From positions 1-14,007 of the forward strand of contig CAINEG010000282.1 of assembly GCA_903847655.1 (NCBI GenBank): a stretch of 14,007 nt of DNA, given 5' to 3'. Below, piece by piece: positions 1-7,940 of this stretch. Numbering within the stretch: the first letter of the stretch is position 1; each line of letters opens with the position of its first letter. Origin of the DNA: an uncultured Bacteroidota bacterium. Its GTDB lineage: Bacteria > Bacteroidota > Bacteroidia > Chitinophagales > Chitinophagaceae. A program made the translations under genes and the position numbers. Below the pieces are notes generated by a model, which made no database searches, was not told the DNA's origin, and saw only the letters and a program-made list of their open reading frames with translations.

Positions 1-919
1 CTCCTCTGGCTAGTGCTGGTTTTAAAATATTGGCTGCATCCATCGCACCCTCTCCTCCGCCAGCGCCTACTAGGGTATGTATCTCATCAATAAATAAAAT
101 AATTTCTCCATCACTATCTGCTACTTCTTTCACCACTCCTTTTAATCTTTCTTCAAACTCTCCTTTGTACTTAGCCCCTGCAATTAGTTGCCCCATGTCC
201 AAAGCAAAAATGATTTTACTCTTTAAATTATCAGGCACATCACCATTCACAATACGCATCGCCAATCCTTCTGCAATAGCTGTCTTACCTACACCAGGTT
301 CACCTACTAAAATGGGATTGTTCTTGCTTCTTCTTGAAAGTATATGTAAGGTTCTTCTAATTTCTTCATCACGTCCAATCACCGGATCTAATTTTCCTTT
401 ATTGGCAAGTTCATTTAAATTTTTTGCATACTTAGATAAAGACTGAAACTGTGTTTCCTGCGTAGCCGAACTCACCGTCTCCCCTTTTCTTAATTCTTTA
501 ATAGCAGTGACTAAACCTTTTTCTGTAAGCCCTTCATCTTTTAATGTTTTAGAAGCAAGATCATTCACTTGTAAAATAGCAATTAATAAATGTTCTACCG
601 TTACAAATTCATCGCCAAAAGTTTTAAGTGCACCATTGGCTTTTAACAAAACACTATTTAAGTCTCTGCTTAAATTGGTGGCAGGCTCCCCAGTTAATTG
701 CTTAGGCAAATTGGGTAAGAGTGCATCCACTTTTTGATTTAATAAAAGGGGATTCAAATTATTCTTCTTTAAAAGAAATTCAGTGGAGCTATCCTTGTCT
801 GCTAAAATCGTTTTTAATAAGTGTAGGGTTTCAATGGCGGCATTCTTATTGTTATAAGCTATTTGCTGCGCGGCTTGAATGGCCTCCTGTGCTTTAATGG
901 TATATTGACTTAAATTCAT
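1..919 (-). CDS. clpB: ATP-dependent disaggregase ClpB, N-terminal part (cut by window edge)
   Basis: ClpB is the cytoplasmic Hsp100 hexamer that threads aggregated proteins through its pore and works with DnaK to refold them. About 306 N-terminal residues are visible; the family is usually about 860-870, so the second AAA+ module lies outside the window. Seen: a Clp N-domain at about residues 5-145, starting [14 protein letters not shown]; a linker; then the first AAA+ domain with Walker A GEPGVGKT (206-213), the pore-loop region around [12 protein letters not shown] (248-259) and Walker B ILFIDEIH (274-281). Together with the conserved GRDEEIRR before Walker A, this is diagnostic of ClpB rather than ClpA or ClpC, although the middle domain that would settle it is missing. 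The ATG at 917-919 fits the family start. The gene is divergent from queG. Upstream, CAA (961-963) and CAAGGTA (938-944) could be a degraded minus-strand promoter. I see no CIRCE element. Confidence 0.95.
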   Translation of the reverse strand, partial: MNLSQYTIKAQEAIQAAQQIAYNNKNAAIETLHLLKTILADKDSSTEFLLKKNNLNPLLLNQKVDALLPNLPKQLTGEPATNLSRDLNSVLLKANGALKTFGDEFVTVEHLLIAILQVNDLASKTLKDEGLTEKGLVTAIKELRKGETVSSATQETQFQSLSKYAKNLNELANKGKLDPVIGRDEEIRRTLHILSRRSKNNPILVGEPGVGKTAIAEGLAMRIVNGDVPDNLKSKIIFALDMGQLIAGAKYKGEFEERLKGVVKEVADSDGEIILFIDEIHTLVGAGGGEGAMDAANILKPALARG

Positions 920-1087
920 CGTAATGGTTATTTATAACAAGGTAGGTTCAAAAGCAGCGCCAATCTATGATATAAGTTATAATGGCATAAATTAGCGAGT
1001 AAAACGGCATAAAAGTCAGTTTTGACAAGGTTTTTCTGCTATTTTTACATACATAATTTTTATTTTACAAACATAGAACAAATTGCT

Positions 1088-2023
1088 TTGAACGAATTTA
1101 CCAATACCGAATTCATTAAATCCGAAGCACTAAAAATGGGTTTTGATTTCTGTGGCATTGCGCCAGCTAAAGAGCTTACGGAAGATGCAAAGCGATTAGA
1201 AAAATGGTTGGCCAAAGGATTTCATGGAGACATGGACTACATGCAGAAAAATTTTGACTTAAGAATTGATCCACGCAAATTGGTCCCTGGTGCAAAATCG
1301 GTAATCACTTTTTTAAAAAATTATTACCCCGAAGATAATTTCATAAATGTAGCGAATAAGCAAGATGCAAATATTGCAAAATATGCTTGGGGAGAAGATT
1401 ACCATGAAGTGATTAGGAATCAATTGCATGAATTACTAGATCTATGTAGAAAAAAAATTGGCTCAATAGAAGGAAGAGGCTTTGTAGATTCTGCACCAGT
1501 ATTGGAAAGGTCCTGGGCGCAATTGGTGGGTGCCGGCTGGATAGGCAAAAATGGAAATTTAATTCGTCCAAAAGCAGGCTCTTTCTTTTTTATTGCCACT
1601 TTGATCGTTGACCTATCCTTACACTATGACCAGCCCATTACAAAAGATTTATGTGGCACATGCACTAAATGTATCGATGCCTGCCCTACCCAAGCTATCT
1701 TGCCCAATAAAACCATTGAAGCCAATCATTGTATTAGTTACTTTACCATTGAATTAAAAAAATCGGAAATTACAACGGATAGAAATTATAAAGATTGGGC
1801 CTTTGGTTGTGATATATGCCAGGACGTATGCCCTTGGAATAGATTTAGTAAGCCTCATGAAGAAATTAAATTCAAACCATTGAATGGTTTATTGCAAATG
1901 GATAAAACTCAATGGTTAGAGATCGAAGAAACCACCTTTAAAGCTAGATTTAAAAATTCACCTTTGTTAAGGGCTAAATTAAAAGGAATCAAAAGAAATA
2001 TAGAATATTTAATGCGAGACTAA
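1088..2023 (+). CDS. queG: Epoxyqueuosine reductase QueG
   Basis: QueG catalyses the last step of queuosine synthesis: cobalamin-dependent reduction of epoxyqueuosine to queuosine in the wobble position of GUN-anticodon tRNAs. Seen (311 residues from the chosen start): an N-terminal DUF1730 region; GFVDSAPVLERSWAQ (131-145), whose Asp134 matches the proposed general acid; GAGWIGKNGNL (148-158); the first 4Fe-4S motif with Cys189, 192, 195 and 199; CISYFTIE from Cys215; and the second cluster motif GCDICQDVCPWN with Cys241, 244 and 248. It lacks the C-terminal HEAT-like domain of longer homologues, which is normal for short QueG. The start is probably the TTG at 1088, giving MNEFTNTEFI just before the conserved KMGFDFCGIAPA. 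The ATG at 1136 would cut into that conserved helix, and the upstream TTG at 1022 adds an unrelated hydrophobic stretch. The stop overlaps the convergent SRPBCC stop by 4 bases. No convincing promoter was found. Confidence 0.93.
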   Translation: MNEFTNTEFIKSEALKMGFDFCGIAPAKELTEDAKRLEKWLAKGFHGDMDYMQKNFDLRIDPRKLVPGAKSVITFLKNYYPEDNFINVANKQDANIAKYAWGEDYHEVIRNQLHELLDLCRKKIGSIEGRGFVDSAPVLERSWAQLVGAGWIGKNGNLIRPKAGSFFFIATLIVDLSLHYDQPITKDLCGTCTKCIDACPTQAILPNKTIEANHCISYFTIELKKSEITTDRNYKDWAFGCDICQDVCPWNRFSKPHEEIKFKPLNGLLQMDKTQWLEIEETTFKARFKNSPLLRAKLKGIKRNIEYLMRD

Positions 2024-2523
2024 GGCATCGATTTTTGATTGATGGCCATTTGTAAATTTTGCAATTCCAATTCCATTTTCGCACCCAATACTTTATCATT
2101 CAATAGGGTTTGAAATTTTTCCCAAGGATACCATTTTACTTTTTGTTCAAAAGACCAATGGATAACATAACTGCTATCCTTTAATAAAGTCCATTCGAAT
2201 TGCACCAGATAAGGTCTTTGTCCAGAGGTGACCCATTCATAACTCACTTTATTAGCTGTCTTATCTAAAAAGCGAACAGTTTGTGTGCCAATATGTGCTG
2301 TATTATTTTCCAAAACCACTTTATTTTCCTTCCAATCACTCATCCATTCATTCCAATGATTTAAATCGGAGACGAAATAAGCTATTTTTTGAGGATCAGT
2401 TTTCATTTCAATGGCCCTAGAAGCAATCACCGTGGAAGGAAACAAAAGAGAAATGCCTGTGACGAGCAAACTCAAAATAACAATACTGATGATGATAAAT
2501 TTAATGAAACGCATTATTCCCAT
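2020..2523 (-). CDS. Membrane-anchored SRPBCC (START-like) family protein
   Basis: This is a 167-residue protein with a single hydrophobic segment (about residues 5-27, IKFIIISIVILSLLVTGISL), then a soluble domain. That domain resembles the SRPBCC/polyketide-cyclase fold: an S-R-A-I-E-M strand, the helix DPQKIAYFVSDLNHWNEWM (43-61; W57 and W60 are typical of the 'v.dw..W..W' signature) and a C-terminal long helix. Such domains bind hydrophobic ligands, but ligand and role are unknown here. A membrane anchor plus this fold is common in uncharacterised Bacteroidota proteins. The start at 2521-2523 overlaps the end of the ABC permease gene by 10 bases, which suggests translational coupling; an ATG at 2514 (Met4) is an equally possible start. 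It is the last gene of the sppA-permease cluster. The fold is a moderately confident call from pattern, and the function is not known. Confidence 0.75.
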   Translation of the reverse strand: MGIMRFIKFIIISIVILSLLVTGISLLFPSTVIASRAIEMKTDPQKIAYFVSDLNHWNEWMSDWKENKVVLENNTAHIGTQTVRFLDKTANKVSYEWVTSGQRPYLVQFEWTLLKDSSYVIHWSFEQKVKWYPWEKFQTLLNDKVLGAKMELELQNLQMAINQKSMP

Positions 2524-3617
2524 TTAAAAATTTTGAATGCAACGGCATACACCACTACAATCCAGATTAATAAAATAGAAATGTCGGGCCAAGCGGCTAA
2601 AAATCCTGTGCCTTCGAAAGATATATTGCGCATGGCATTGTTAAAATGAGTCAATGGTAGTATTCTACAAAAAGGCTGCATCCAAGTAGGGAAATTATCA
2701 ATAGAAAAAAAAGTACCGGCTAATAAAAACTGAGGCAGCGTAATAAGATTGGCCAATGGTGGAATACTGCTTTCGTTTTTAGCCACCCCACTTACAATAA
2801 AACCAAAACCCATAAACAAGATTAAGGCGATAAAACTCAAGGCCATAATGCTTGCAAAAGTAACCCAGCCATTGACCAAGGTAAACTTGAAGGCAAAATG
2901 ACCAATACCGATAATCACCACAGCCGTAAGCAATTGAAACAATACCCTACTTAAAGCTTCCCCTAAAATAATATACAATCTACGAATGGGTGTGGCATAA
3001 AATCTTTTTAAAACCAATTGTTGTCTTAAATTAAAAAACAAGAAAGCCACACCAAATACCCCTGCACTCAATAAGGAGAAACCCATTTGACCAGGTAAAA
3101 TAAAGTCAATGGTACGATAAATACGACCAGGCACTTGCTGCACTGTATTGTTAACCACTGCAATGGTAGGTGTATTAGGAAAAATAGTTTGATTTATTTT
3201 GCCAATTACTGAATTTAAAATAGACTTCACCAACTGTATGTTCTGTGGATTGGCTGCCTCTGAGCTAGTTAGATGAATGCTGTAAGGAGCGCCTGGAATA
3301 CTTGCTTTTTTAATAGAGATCATGGTCGTGATTCGCCCCTTGGCTAATTCGGTTTTAATTTTCTCGGCGTCTGCCTGAATAAAATTAAGCCCTGGAATAT
3401 TTTTAATGGCAGCATACACTGTATTGGTCGTATCTGACCCCTTGTCCATCACTACATTTACATTGATATTACTTCCACTACTTAAAAAGCCAAAAACTAA
3501 AATGAAAATTAAGGGGAAGGCTAAACTAAATACAACAGCCGATGGACTCCTAAAAGTTGCTCGAAGGCTAGCTTTAGTAATCGACAACATGGCTGTAATT
3601 TGACTATAAGGTCGCAT
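2514..3617 (-). CDS. ABC-2 type transporter permease
   Basis: This is an inner-membrane permease subunit of an ABC-2 family exporter, 367 residues. Seen: one N-terminal membrane helix (about 28-46); a large extracytoplasmic domain (about 48-165); then a cluster of five or six membrane helices. The loop LVLKRFYATPIRRLYIILGE (201-220) is the cytoplasmic coupling region. The late segment FLLAGTFFSIDNFPTWMQ, followed by LPLTHFNNAMR (320-330), is the classic ABC-2 signature. No nucleotide-binding subunit lies beside it, so the substrate cannot be inferred; drug or lipid-type export is usual for the family. The ATG at 3615-3617 lies 3 bases after the sppA stop. An internal ATG at 3590 (Met10) would begin nearer the first conserved helix and is possible. 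It probably shares one transcript with sppA upstream and the SRPBCC gene downstream. Confidence 0.9.
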   Translation of the reverse strand: MRPYSQITAMLSITKASLRATFRSPSAVVFSLAFPLIFILVFGFLSSGSNINVNVVMDKGSDTTNTVYAAIKNIPGLNFIQADAEKIKTELAKGRITTMISIKKASIPGAPYSIHLTSSEAANPQNIQLVKSILNSVIGKINQTIFPNTPTIAVVNNTVQQVPGRIYRTIDFILPGQMGFSLLSAGVFGVAFLFFNLRQQLVLKRFYATPIRRLYIILGEALSRVLFQLLTAVVIIGIGHFAFKFTLVNGWVTFASIMALSFIALILFMGFGFIVSGVAKNESSIPPLANLITLPQFLLAGTFFSIDNFPTWMQPFCRILPLTHFNNAMRNISFEGTGFLAAWPDISILLIWIVVVYAVAFKIFKWE

Positions 3618-3620
3618 AGT

Positions 3621-5378
3621 TTATGGATGGTTCACTACAAAGATAGGCAATCGAGCCTGAGGTTGACCCATCATTTGCTGGATGCTTTTAAGTTCTTGAA
3701 AAGTTTGCCATTGATTGGCTCCAATCTCTTCCTTGATGGCTTTTACTTTCACTGTATTCTCATAACCATTAATCAATTCTTCAATAAAGGATTTGTTTTC
3801 TGGATAAGCTTTAATGCTGTATCCTTTCATATGTGCCAATTTCGAGGCAGCTGCAATGGCTTCATTTAATGTTGCAATTTTATCGACCAATCCCACTTTT
3901 ACCGCATCAGCACCAATCCATACACGGCCTTGTGCAATGGAATCTATATAAGTAACAGATTTTTTTCGACCAATGGCCACCCTTGATTTGAATAAAGCAT
4001 ACACACTATCTACATTGGCTTGCATAAATCTTTGCTCTGTTGCATTTAAAGTTCTTGTAGCAGAAGGCATATCGGCATATTTTGCTGTATTGACACGATC
4101 AAAAGTAATGCCCAACTTGTTTTTCATAAACATTTCTACATTGGGAATTACGGAAAACACACCAATAGACCCTGTAATGGTATTCGCATCTGCATAGATA
4201 GCATCTGCGCCGCAAGCAATATAATAACCGCCTGATGCTGCATAATTACCCATACTCACCACCACTGGTTTTTCTTTTTTTAATAAATCAATTTCTCTCC
4301 AAATGATATCACTTGCCAAAGAACTGCCTCCTGGAGAATTCACCCTCAATACCACTGCCTTGATCGACTCATCGTTTCTTAGTTTCTGCAACAACAATCG
4401 ATAATCATCGCTGGCGATGGCGCCATTTTGATTTTTCCCCATTTCTATATCTCCATCTGCAAATACCACGGCTATTTTTCCGCTGCCTGAACCTCTAATG
4501 GCTACTGAACCTGCATAATCTCCCACACTTACAAAAGAAATATTTTGTTCTTTTTGAACATGCAATTTTTTAGAAATCACTTTTTTAACTTGATCGTCGT
4601 ACAATAAGCCATCTACTAAATTATATTTTAATGCGTCATTGGCATTTTGAATTTTGCCTTCATTGGCCAATGCCTTTAAAGCAGCTATATCTATTTTTCT
4701 TTTTTCTGACACGCCTGCTAAAAAACTATCGTACAAAGCATTGAGCCAAATTCCAGTTTGCAATTTATTGGCATCAGACATTTTTGCATACCTAAAAGGC
4801 TCCGTAGCACTTTTGAATTTACCAGCATAAAAAACTTCTGGCTTTATTTCCAATTTATCCAACAAGCCTTTTAAAAACATAGTCTCATAAGAAAAACCAT
4901 TGAATTCCAATCCTCCCGAAGGATGTGTATAAATTTCATCCGCTGCACTTCCAATCCAATAGCCCTTTTGCGTAATAGTTTCACCAAAAGCAACCATAAA
5001 TTTTTTGGAAGTTTTAAAATCAATCAAAGCCTTTCTAATTTCTTCAGTGCTAGCATAACCATTTGGATTTTCTTGACATTTGATATAGATGCCTTTGATG
5101 GTAGAATCGGTTTTGGCATATTTTATTAAACCAATCAATTCCGATAAGCTTGGAATTTTCCCTTTCTTCTTATTGATGATTTCAGAGAAAGGATCCGACT
5201 TGGTTTGTTCTAAATAATTCTCAGTCACATCCACCACTAAAACCGAATTAGGATCGATTGTTTTTTGTTCTTCACTAGAAAAACTTCCAGCAATGCCAAA
5301 AAGTATTAAAATACCCAAAAAACTAAAAATGATCAAGGCCAATAAAGAGGCAAAAAAGGTTTTGAAAAAAGTTTTCAT
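3621..5378 (-). CDS. sppA: Signal peptide peptidase SppA, 67K type
   Basis: SppA is a membrane-bound serine-lysine protease of the S49 family that degrades cleaved signal peptides in the periplasm. The protein is 585 residues, the tandem two-domain length. Seen: one N-terminal membrane helix (about 9-31); an N-domain with FYAGKFKSATEPF (183-195), where Lys189 matches the catalytic lysine of E. coli SppA; and a C-domain with oxyanion motif NSPGG (347-351) and YAASGGYYIA (379-388), where Ser382 is the predicted nucleophile. TGSIGVFSV follows. All catalytic parts are present, so the enzyme should be active. The start is the ATG at 5376-5378. A longer open frame to 5552 would add 58 residues ahead of the membrane helix and overlap folK on the other strand, so it is rejected. 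The gene is first in a tight cluster with the ABC permease and divergent from folK. Confidence 0.95.
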   Translation of the reverse strand: MKTFFKTFFASLLALIIFSFLGILILFGIAGSFSSEEQKTIDPNSVLVVDVTENYLEQTKSDPFSEIINKKKGKIPSLSELIGLIKYAKTDSTIKGIYIKCQENPNGYASTEEIRKALIDFKTSKKFMVAFGETITQKGYWIGSAADEIYTHPSGGLEFNGFSYETMFLKGLLDKLEIKPEVFYAGKFKSATEPFRYAKMSDANKLQTGIWLNALYDSFLAGVSEKRKIDIAALKALANEGKIQNANDALKYNLVDGLLYDDQVKKVISKKLHVQKEQNISFVSVGDYAGSVAIRGSGSGKIAVVFADGDIEMGKNQNGAIASDDYRLLLQKLRNDESIKAVVLRVNSPGGSSLASDIIWREIDLLKKEKPVVVSMGNYAASGGYYIACGADAIYADANTITGSIGVFSVIPNVEMFMKNKLGITFDRVNTAKYADMPSATRTLNATEQRFMQANVDSVYALFKSRVAIGRKKSVTYIDSIAQGRVWIGADAVKVGLVDKIATLNEAIAAASKLAHMKGYSIKAYPENKSFIEELINGYENTVKVKAIKEEIGANQWQTFQELKSIQQMMGQPQARLPIFVVNHP

Positions 5379-5400
5379 GGACGTAGCTAATTGATTTGTT

Positions 5401-5431
5401 CTATTTCCTAAAATAGAGGCTTCTAAAATAG
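5401..5431. repeat. Paired CTAAAATAG direct repeats with adjoining dyad
   Basis: CTAAAATAG occurs at 5408-5416 and 5423-5431, 15 bases apart start to start. The first copy also forms a dyad with CTATTT at 5401-5406 (CTATTT-CCTA-AAATAG). The repeats lie in the roughly 100-base gap between the divergent sppA and folK starts, where a regulator could bind. On the minus strand each copy reads TATTTTAG, one mismatch from TAnnTTTG, so they could instead be weak sppA promoter elements. Function is inferred only. Confidence 0.3.
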
Positions 5432-5480
5432 GGTAAGGCTGTAAAATTATGGATATTTGAGTTACTTTCAGCATCCTTCT

Positions 5481-5969
5481 ATGAACAAAGCATACCTCTT
5501 GATAGGCGGCAATATAGGCGACCGATTGGCAAATATAAAAGAAGCCATTCAACTACTAAATGAGGCCGCAGGAACCATTGTGCAAAGCTCCGCCATTTAT
5601 GAAACTGCTCCTTGGGGCAATACGCAACAGGCTCCTTTTTTAAACCAAGCCTTATTCATTTCAACCAGCCACAACGCAACGGAATTATTAAACATTCTTT
5701 TAGCTATTGAAGTTAAAATGGGCAGAATAAGAAGTATCCCCCTAGGACCAAGAATTATGGACATTGATATAATTTATTTCAATAATGAAATCATTGAAAC
5801 AGCTCAATTAAGCATTCCACACCCACAGCTACATAAAAGAAATTTTGTACTTATCCCTCTTGTTGAAATTGTACCCAATTATATCCACCCTATTTTGAAC
5901 AAAACTAATTCAGTCTTACTTTCCGAATGTAATGATGAAAGCCTTGTGCATAAAAAAATTAATTTTTAA
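5481..5969 (+). CDS. folK: 2-amino-4-hydroxy-6-hydroxymethyldihydropteridine pyrophosphokinase (HPPK)
   Basis: HPPK transfers pyrophosphate from ATP to 6-hydroxymethyl-7,8-dihydropterin, the step before dihydropteroate synthase in folate synthesis, in the cytoplasm. The protein is 162 residues, normal for a single-domain HPPK. Seen: AYLLIGGNIGDRLANI (4-19); ETAPWGNTQQAPFLNQA (41-57), which carries substrate-contacting residues; GPRIMDIDIIYF (89-100), with Asp94 and Asp96 as the magnesium ligands; and IPHPQLHKRNFVLIPL (112-127). The start is the ATG at 5481, because the conserved strand begins four residues later; the upstream TTG at 5457 adds an unrelated stretch. GATATTTG (5452-5459) is one mismatch from a Bacteroidota -7 box and could drive the gene, but no -33 element is evident. 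The next gene starts 42 bases downstream. Confidence 0.95.
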   Translation: MNKAYLLIGGNIGDRLANIKEAIQLLNEAAGTIVQSSAIYETAPWGNTQQAPFLNQALFISTSHNATELLNILLAIEVKMGRIRSIPLGPRIMDIDIIYFNNEIIETAQLSIPHPQLHKRNFVLIPLVEIVPNYIHPILNKTNSVLLSECNDESLVHKKINF

Positions 5970-5976
5970 GCAAGGC
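5941..5976. repeat. Imperfect inverted repeat at folK 3' end
   Basis: GCCTTG (5941-5946) pairs with CAAGGC (5971-5976) around an AT-rich self-complementary core, AAAAATTAATTTTT. It spans the last codons and stop of folK and ends just before the kinase promoter candidate. No T-run follows it, so it is not a standard terminator. It may only reduce read-through or stabilise the folK mRNA end. Confidence 0.35.
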
Positions 5977-5982
5977 CCTGCC

Positions 5983-5990
5983 TATATTTG
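5983..5990 (+). promoter_or_regulatory. Candidate -7 promoter element before the nucleoside kinase gene
   Basis: TATATTTG matches the Bacteroidota sigma-A -7 consensus TAnnTTTG exactly and lies 21 bases before the ATG at 6012. A clear -33 TTG at normal spacing is missing, so this may be a weak or secondary promoter inside a folK-led operon. Confidence 0.35.
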
Positions 5991-6011
5991 AAACGAAGTA
6001 CGTACAAGATT

Positions 6012-6644
6012 ATGAAGCATCATTTTATAGCTATTGAGGGAAATATTGGCGCAGGGAAAACCACCCTTTCTCAGCTATTGGCCAAACATTTCAATGCCAA
6101 ATTAGTATTGGAAGAATTTGCAGAAAATCCTTTCTTAACCAAGTTCTACGAAAATCCTAAGCAGTATGCTTTTCCTTTAGAGTTGTTTTTTTTAGCAGAA
6201 CGTTTTAAGCAACAACAGGAATTAATCAAACCCAAAGATTTATTTCAAGAAGTGACCGTTTCGGATTATTTATTTACCAAGTGTTTGTTGTTTGCCAAAG
6301 TAAATTTACCCGAGGAAGAATTTAGGTTATACCAAAAAATGTTTGATGTTTTTATTCAACAACTCACTCCTCCTGATATTTTAATCTACTTGCATGCGCC
6401 TGTGAATAAATTGCAATCTAATATCAAAAAAAGAAATAGAAAATTCGAACAATCTATAACGGATGAATATTTATTTAGAATTCAAGAAACCTATACCAGC
6501 TATATTAAACAACACCATATCAAAACCATCTTTATTGACGCGGTGAATGCAGACTTCTTATACAATGAAGCTCATTTTAAAGTGATCATAGATGCTTTAG
6601 AAAAAGAACTTGAAGATGGCCAACATTACTACAGTTTGCCTTAA
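6012..6644 (+). CDS. Deoxynucleoside kinase (dNK/dGK-dAK family)
   Basis: This cytoplasmic salvage enzyme phosphorylates deoxynucleosides to their 5'-monophosphates using ATP. The protein is 210 residues, usual for bacterial dNK-family enzymes. Seen: P-loop EGNIGAGKTT (9-18); LVLEEFAENPFL (31-42), with a glutamate at the catalytic-base position; the substrate-site stretch around LELFFLAERF (56-65); and the LID-type basic segment IKKRNRKFEQ (138-147). The family's ERS/DRS-type motif is represented here by VSDYLF (83-88), as I recall for Bacteroidota members, so the preferred base cannot be read from sequence. The ATG at 6012 places the first beta strand (HHFIAIEG) directly after the start; a TTG at 5988 would extend it by 8 residues and overlaps the promoter-like TATATTTG. 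The MFS gene follows after 9 bases, so the two are probably co-transcribed. Confidence 0.9.
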   Translation: MKHHFIAIEGNIGAGKTTLSQLLAKHFNAKLVLEEFAENPFLTKFYENPKQYAFPLELFFLAERFKQQQELIKPKDLFQEVTVSDYLFTKCLLFAKVNLPEEEFRLYQKMFDVFIQQLTPPDILIYLHAPVNKLQSNIKKRNRKFEQSITDEYLFRIQETYTSYIKQHHIKTIFIDAVNADFLYNEAHFKVIIDALEKELEDGQHYYSLP

Positions 6645-6653
6645 CTTTAAGCA

Positions 6654-7931
6654 ATGGACAGTACCGCCGTTACAATCAAACAAGACCCTTTTGCTGCTTT
6701 AAAGATTAAAGAATTCAGGCATTTAATGTTGGGCCGTTTCCTATTTATCATGGGCCTCAGAATGATGGGCACTTTGGTGGGTTGGTGGATTTACGAATTG
6801 ACCAGCGCTCCCTTTGCTATTGGACTCATTGGACTTGCAGAAGTGATCCCAGCTGTTTCATTGGCCTTGTATGCTGGACATGTGATTGACATTAGTGAAA
6901 AAAGAAAATTACTATTAAGAGGCGTTAGCTTATATTGGATTTGCGCCCTATTGTTATTGGCCTTATCCATCTTTAATGACAAAACAGACAGCAGCTTAAG
7001 TTTTACGAACCACAAATCATTACTGATTGCAGTTTTTATTTATTTTCTAGTTTTTTGCACAGGCATCATCCGCTCCTTCACCGGCCCAAGTTTTGGGACC
7101 ATTGTGGGTAATATTATTCCAAAAGATGTATTGCAAAATGCCACCACTTGGAGCCAGGGTATTTGGTTGACTGCCTCTATATTAGGCCATTCCATTGTAG
7201 GATTCATCATTGCAGGCTATGGACATACAGGCGCTTTAATTACGGTGGTTTCGCTAGTATCCATTGGCTATCTATTTATTGCTAAAATTAAACCCCTGCC
7301 TCCGCATATTGATTTAGTAGCCAATCAAAAAACATTGGAAAGTGTCAAAGAAGGTTTGCGTTTTGTATTTAACACCAAAGAATTATTGGGTGCACTTTCT
7401 TTAGATTTATTTGCTGTACTTTTTGGAGGCGCAGTAGCCATGATCCCTGTATATGCAGTGGATATTTTAAAAGTAGGGGCCATCGGATTTGGTTGGTTGA
7501 ATGCCGCTTCGGATATAGGTGCTTTTTTAATCATTTTCATCATCACTTTATTTCCCGTACATAAAACACAAGGTAAAAAATTATTATTGGCCGTGGGTGG
7601 ATTTGGCTTGTGCATTATTGTATTTGCTTTATCCAAATTATTTTGGTTGTCCTTTGCAGCCTTATTATTAAGTGGCATCTTAGATGGCTTTAGTATGATT
7701 GTAAGAGGTACGATTGTACAACTCAAAACTCCCGATCATATGCGCGGCAGAGTAATGAGCGTAAATTCCATGTTCATCAATAGCAGCAATGAATTTGGAC
7801 AATTCGAATCTGGTGTAGCAGCAAAATTATTGGGCGTCATTCCATCTGTGGTATTTGGAGGGGTGATGACAATTATTGTAGTTGGTACCACTTGGTTCAA
7901 AGCGCCTTCTTTAAGAAAGATGGAATACTAA
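6654..7931 (+). CDS. MFS transporter, MFS_3/EntS-like
   Basis: This is a 425-residue inner-membrane transporter with about 12 predicted membrane segments, the usual size of the major facilitator superfamily. Seen: the first helix after FRHLMLGRFLFIMGLRMMG (21-39); a motif-A-like loop GHVIDISEKRKLLL (75-88) between helices 2 and 3; a second half beginning near LLGALSLDLFAVLFGG; and the pattern DHMRGRVMSVNSMF near the C-terminus, which is typical of the MFS_3 group that includes enterobactin exporter EntS and related drug exporters. Substrate is unknown. It starts 9 bases after the kinase stop and is probably the last gene of the folK-kinase-MFS run. It faces the minus-strand YkgJ gene with only 9 bases between the stops and no obvious hairpin, so transcripts may overlap there. 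Confidence 0.9.
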   Translation: MDSTAVTIKQDPFAALKIKEFRHLMLGRFLFIMGLRMMGTLVGWWIYELTSAPFAIGLIGLAEVIPAVSLALYAGHVIDISEKRKLLLRGVSLYWICALLLLALSIFNDKTDSSLSFTNHKSLLIAVFIYFLVFCTGIIRSFTGPSFGTIVGNIIPKDVLQNATTWSQGIWLTASILGHSIVGFIIAGYGHTGALITVVSLVSIGYLFIAKIKPLPPHIDLVANQKTLESVKEGLRFVFNTKELLGALSLDLFAVLFGGAVAMIPVYAVDILKVGAIGFGWLNAASDIGAFLIIFIITLFPVHKTQGKKLLLAVGGFGLCIIVFALSKLFWLSFAALLLSGILDGFSMIVRGTIVQLKTPDHMRGRVMSVNSMFINSSNEFGQFESGVAAKLLGVIPSVVFGGVMTIIVVGTTWFKAPSLRKMEY

Positions 7932-7940
7932 AAATTACGA

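Noticed and set aside
1021..1047. TTTG...TATTTTTA promoter for queG
   Set aside because: The spacing is only 15 bases and the -7 box is imperfect, so it was not listed as a feature.
5379..5552. N-terminal extension of SppA by 58 residues
   Set aside because: It precedes the membrane helix, looks unlike any SppA N-terminus, and overlaps the folK start on the other strand. The ATG at 5378 is the natural start.
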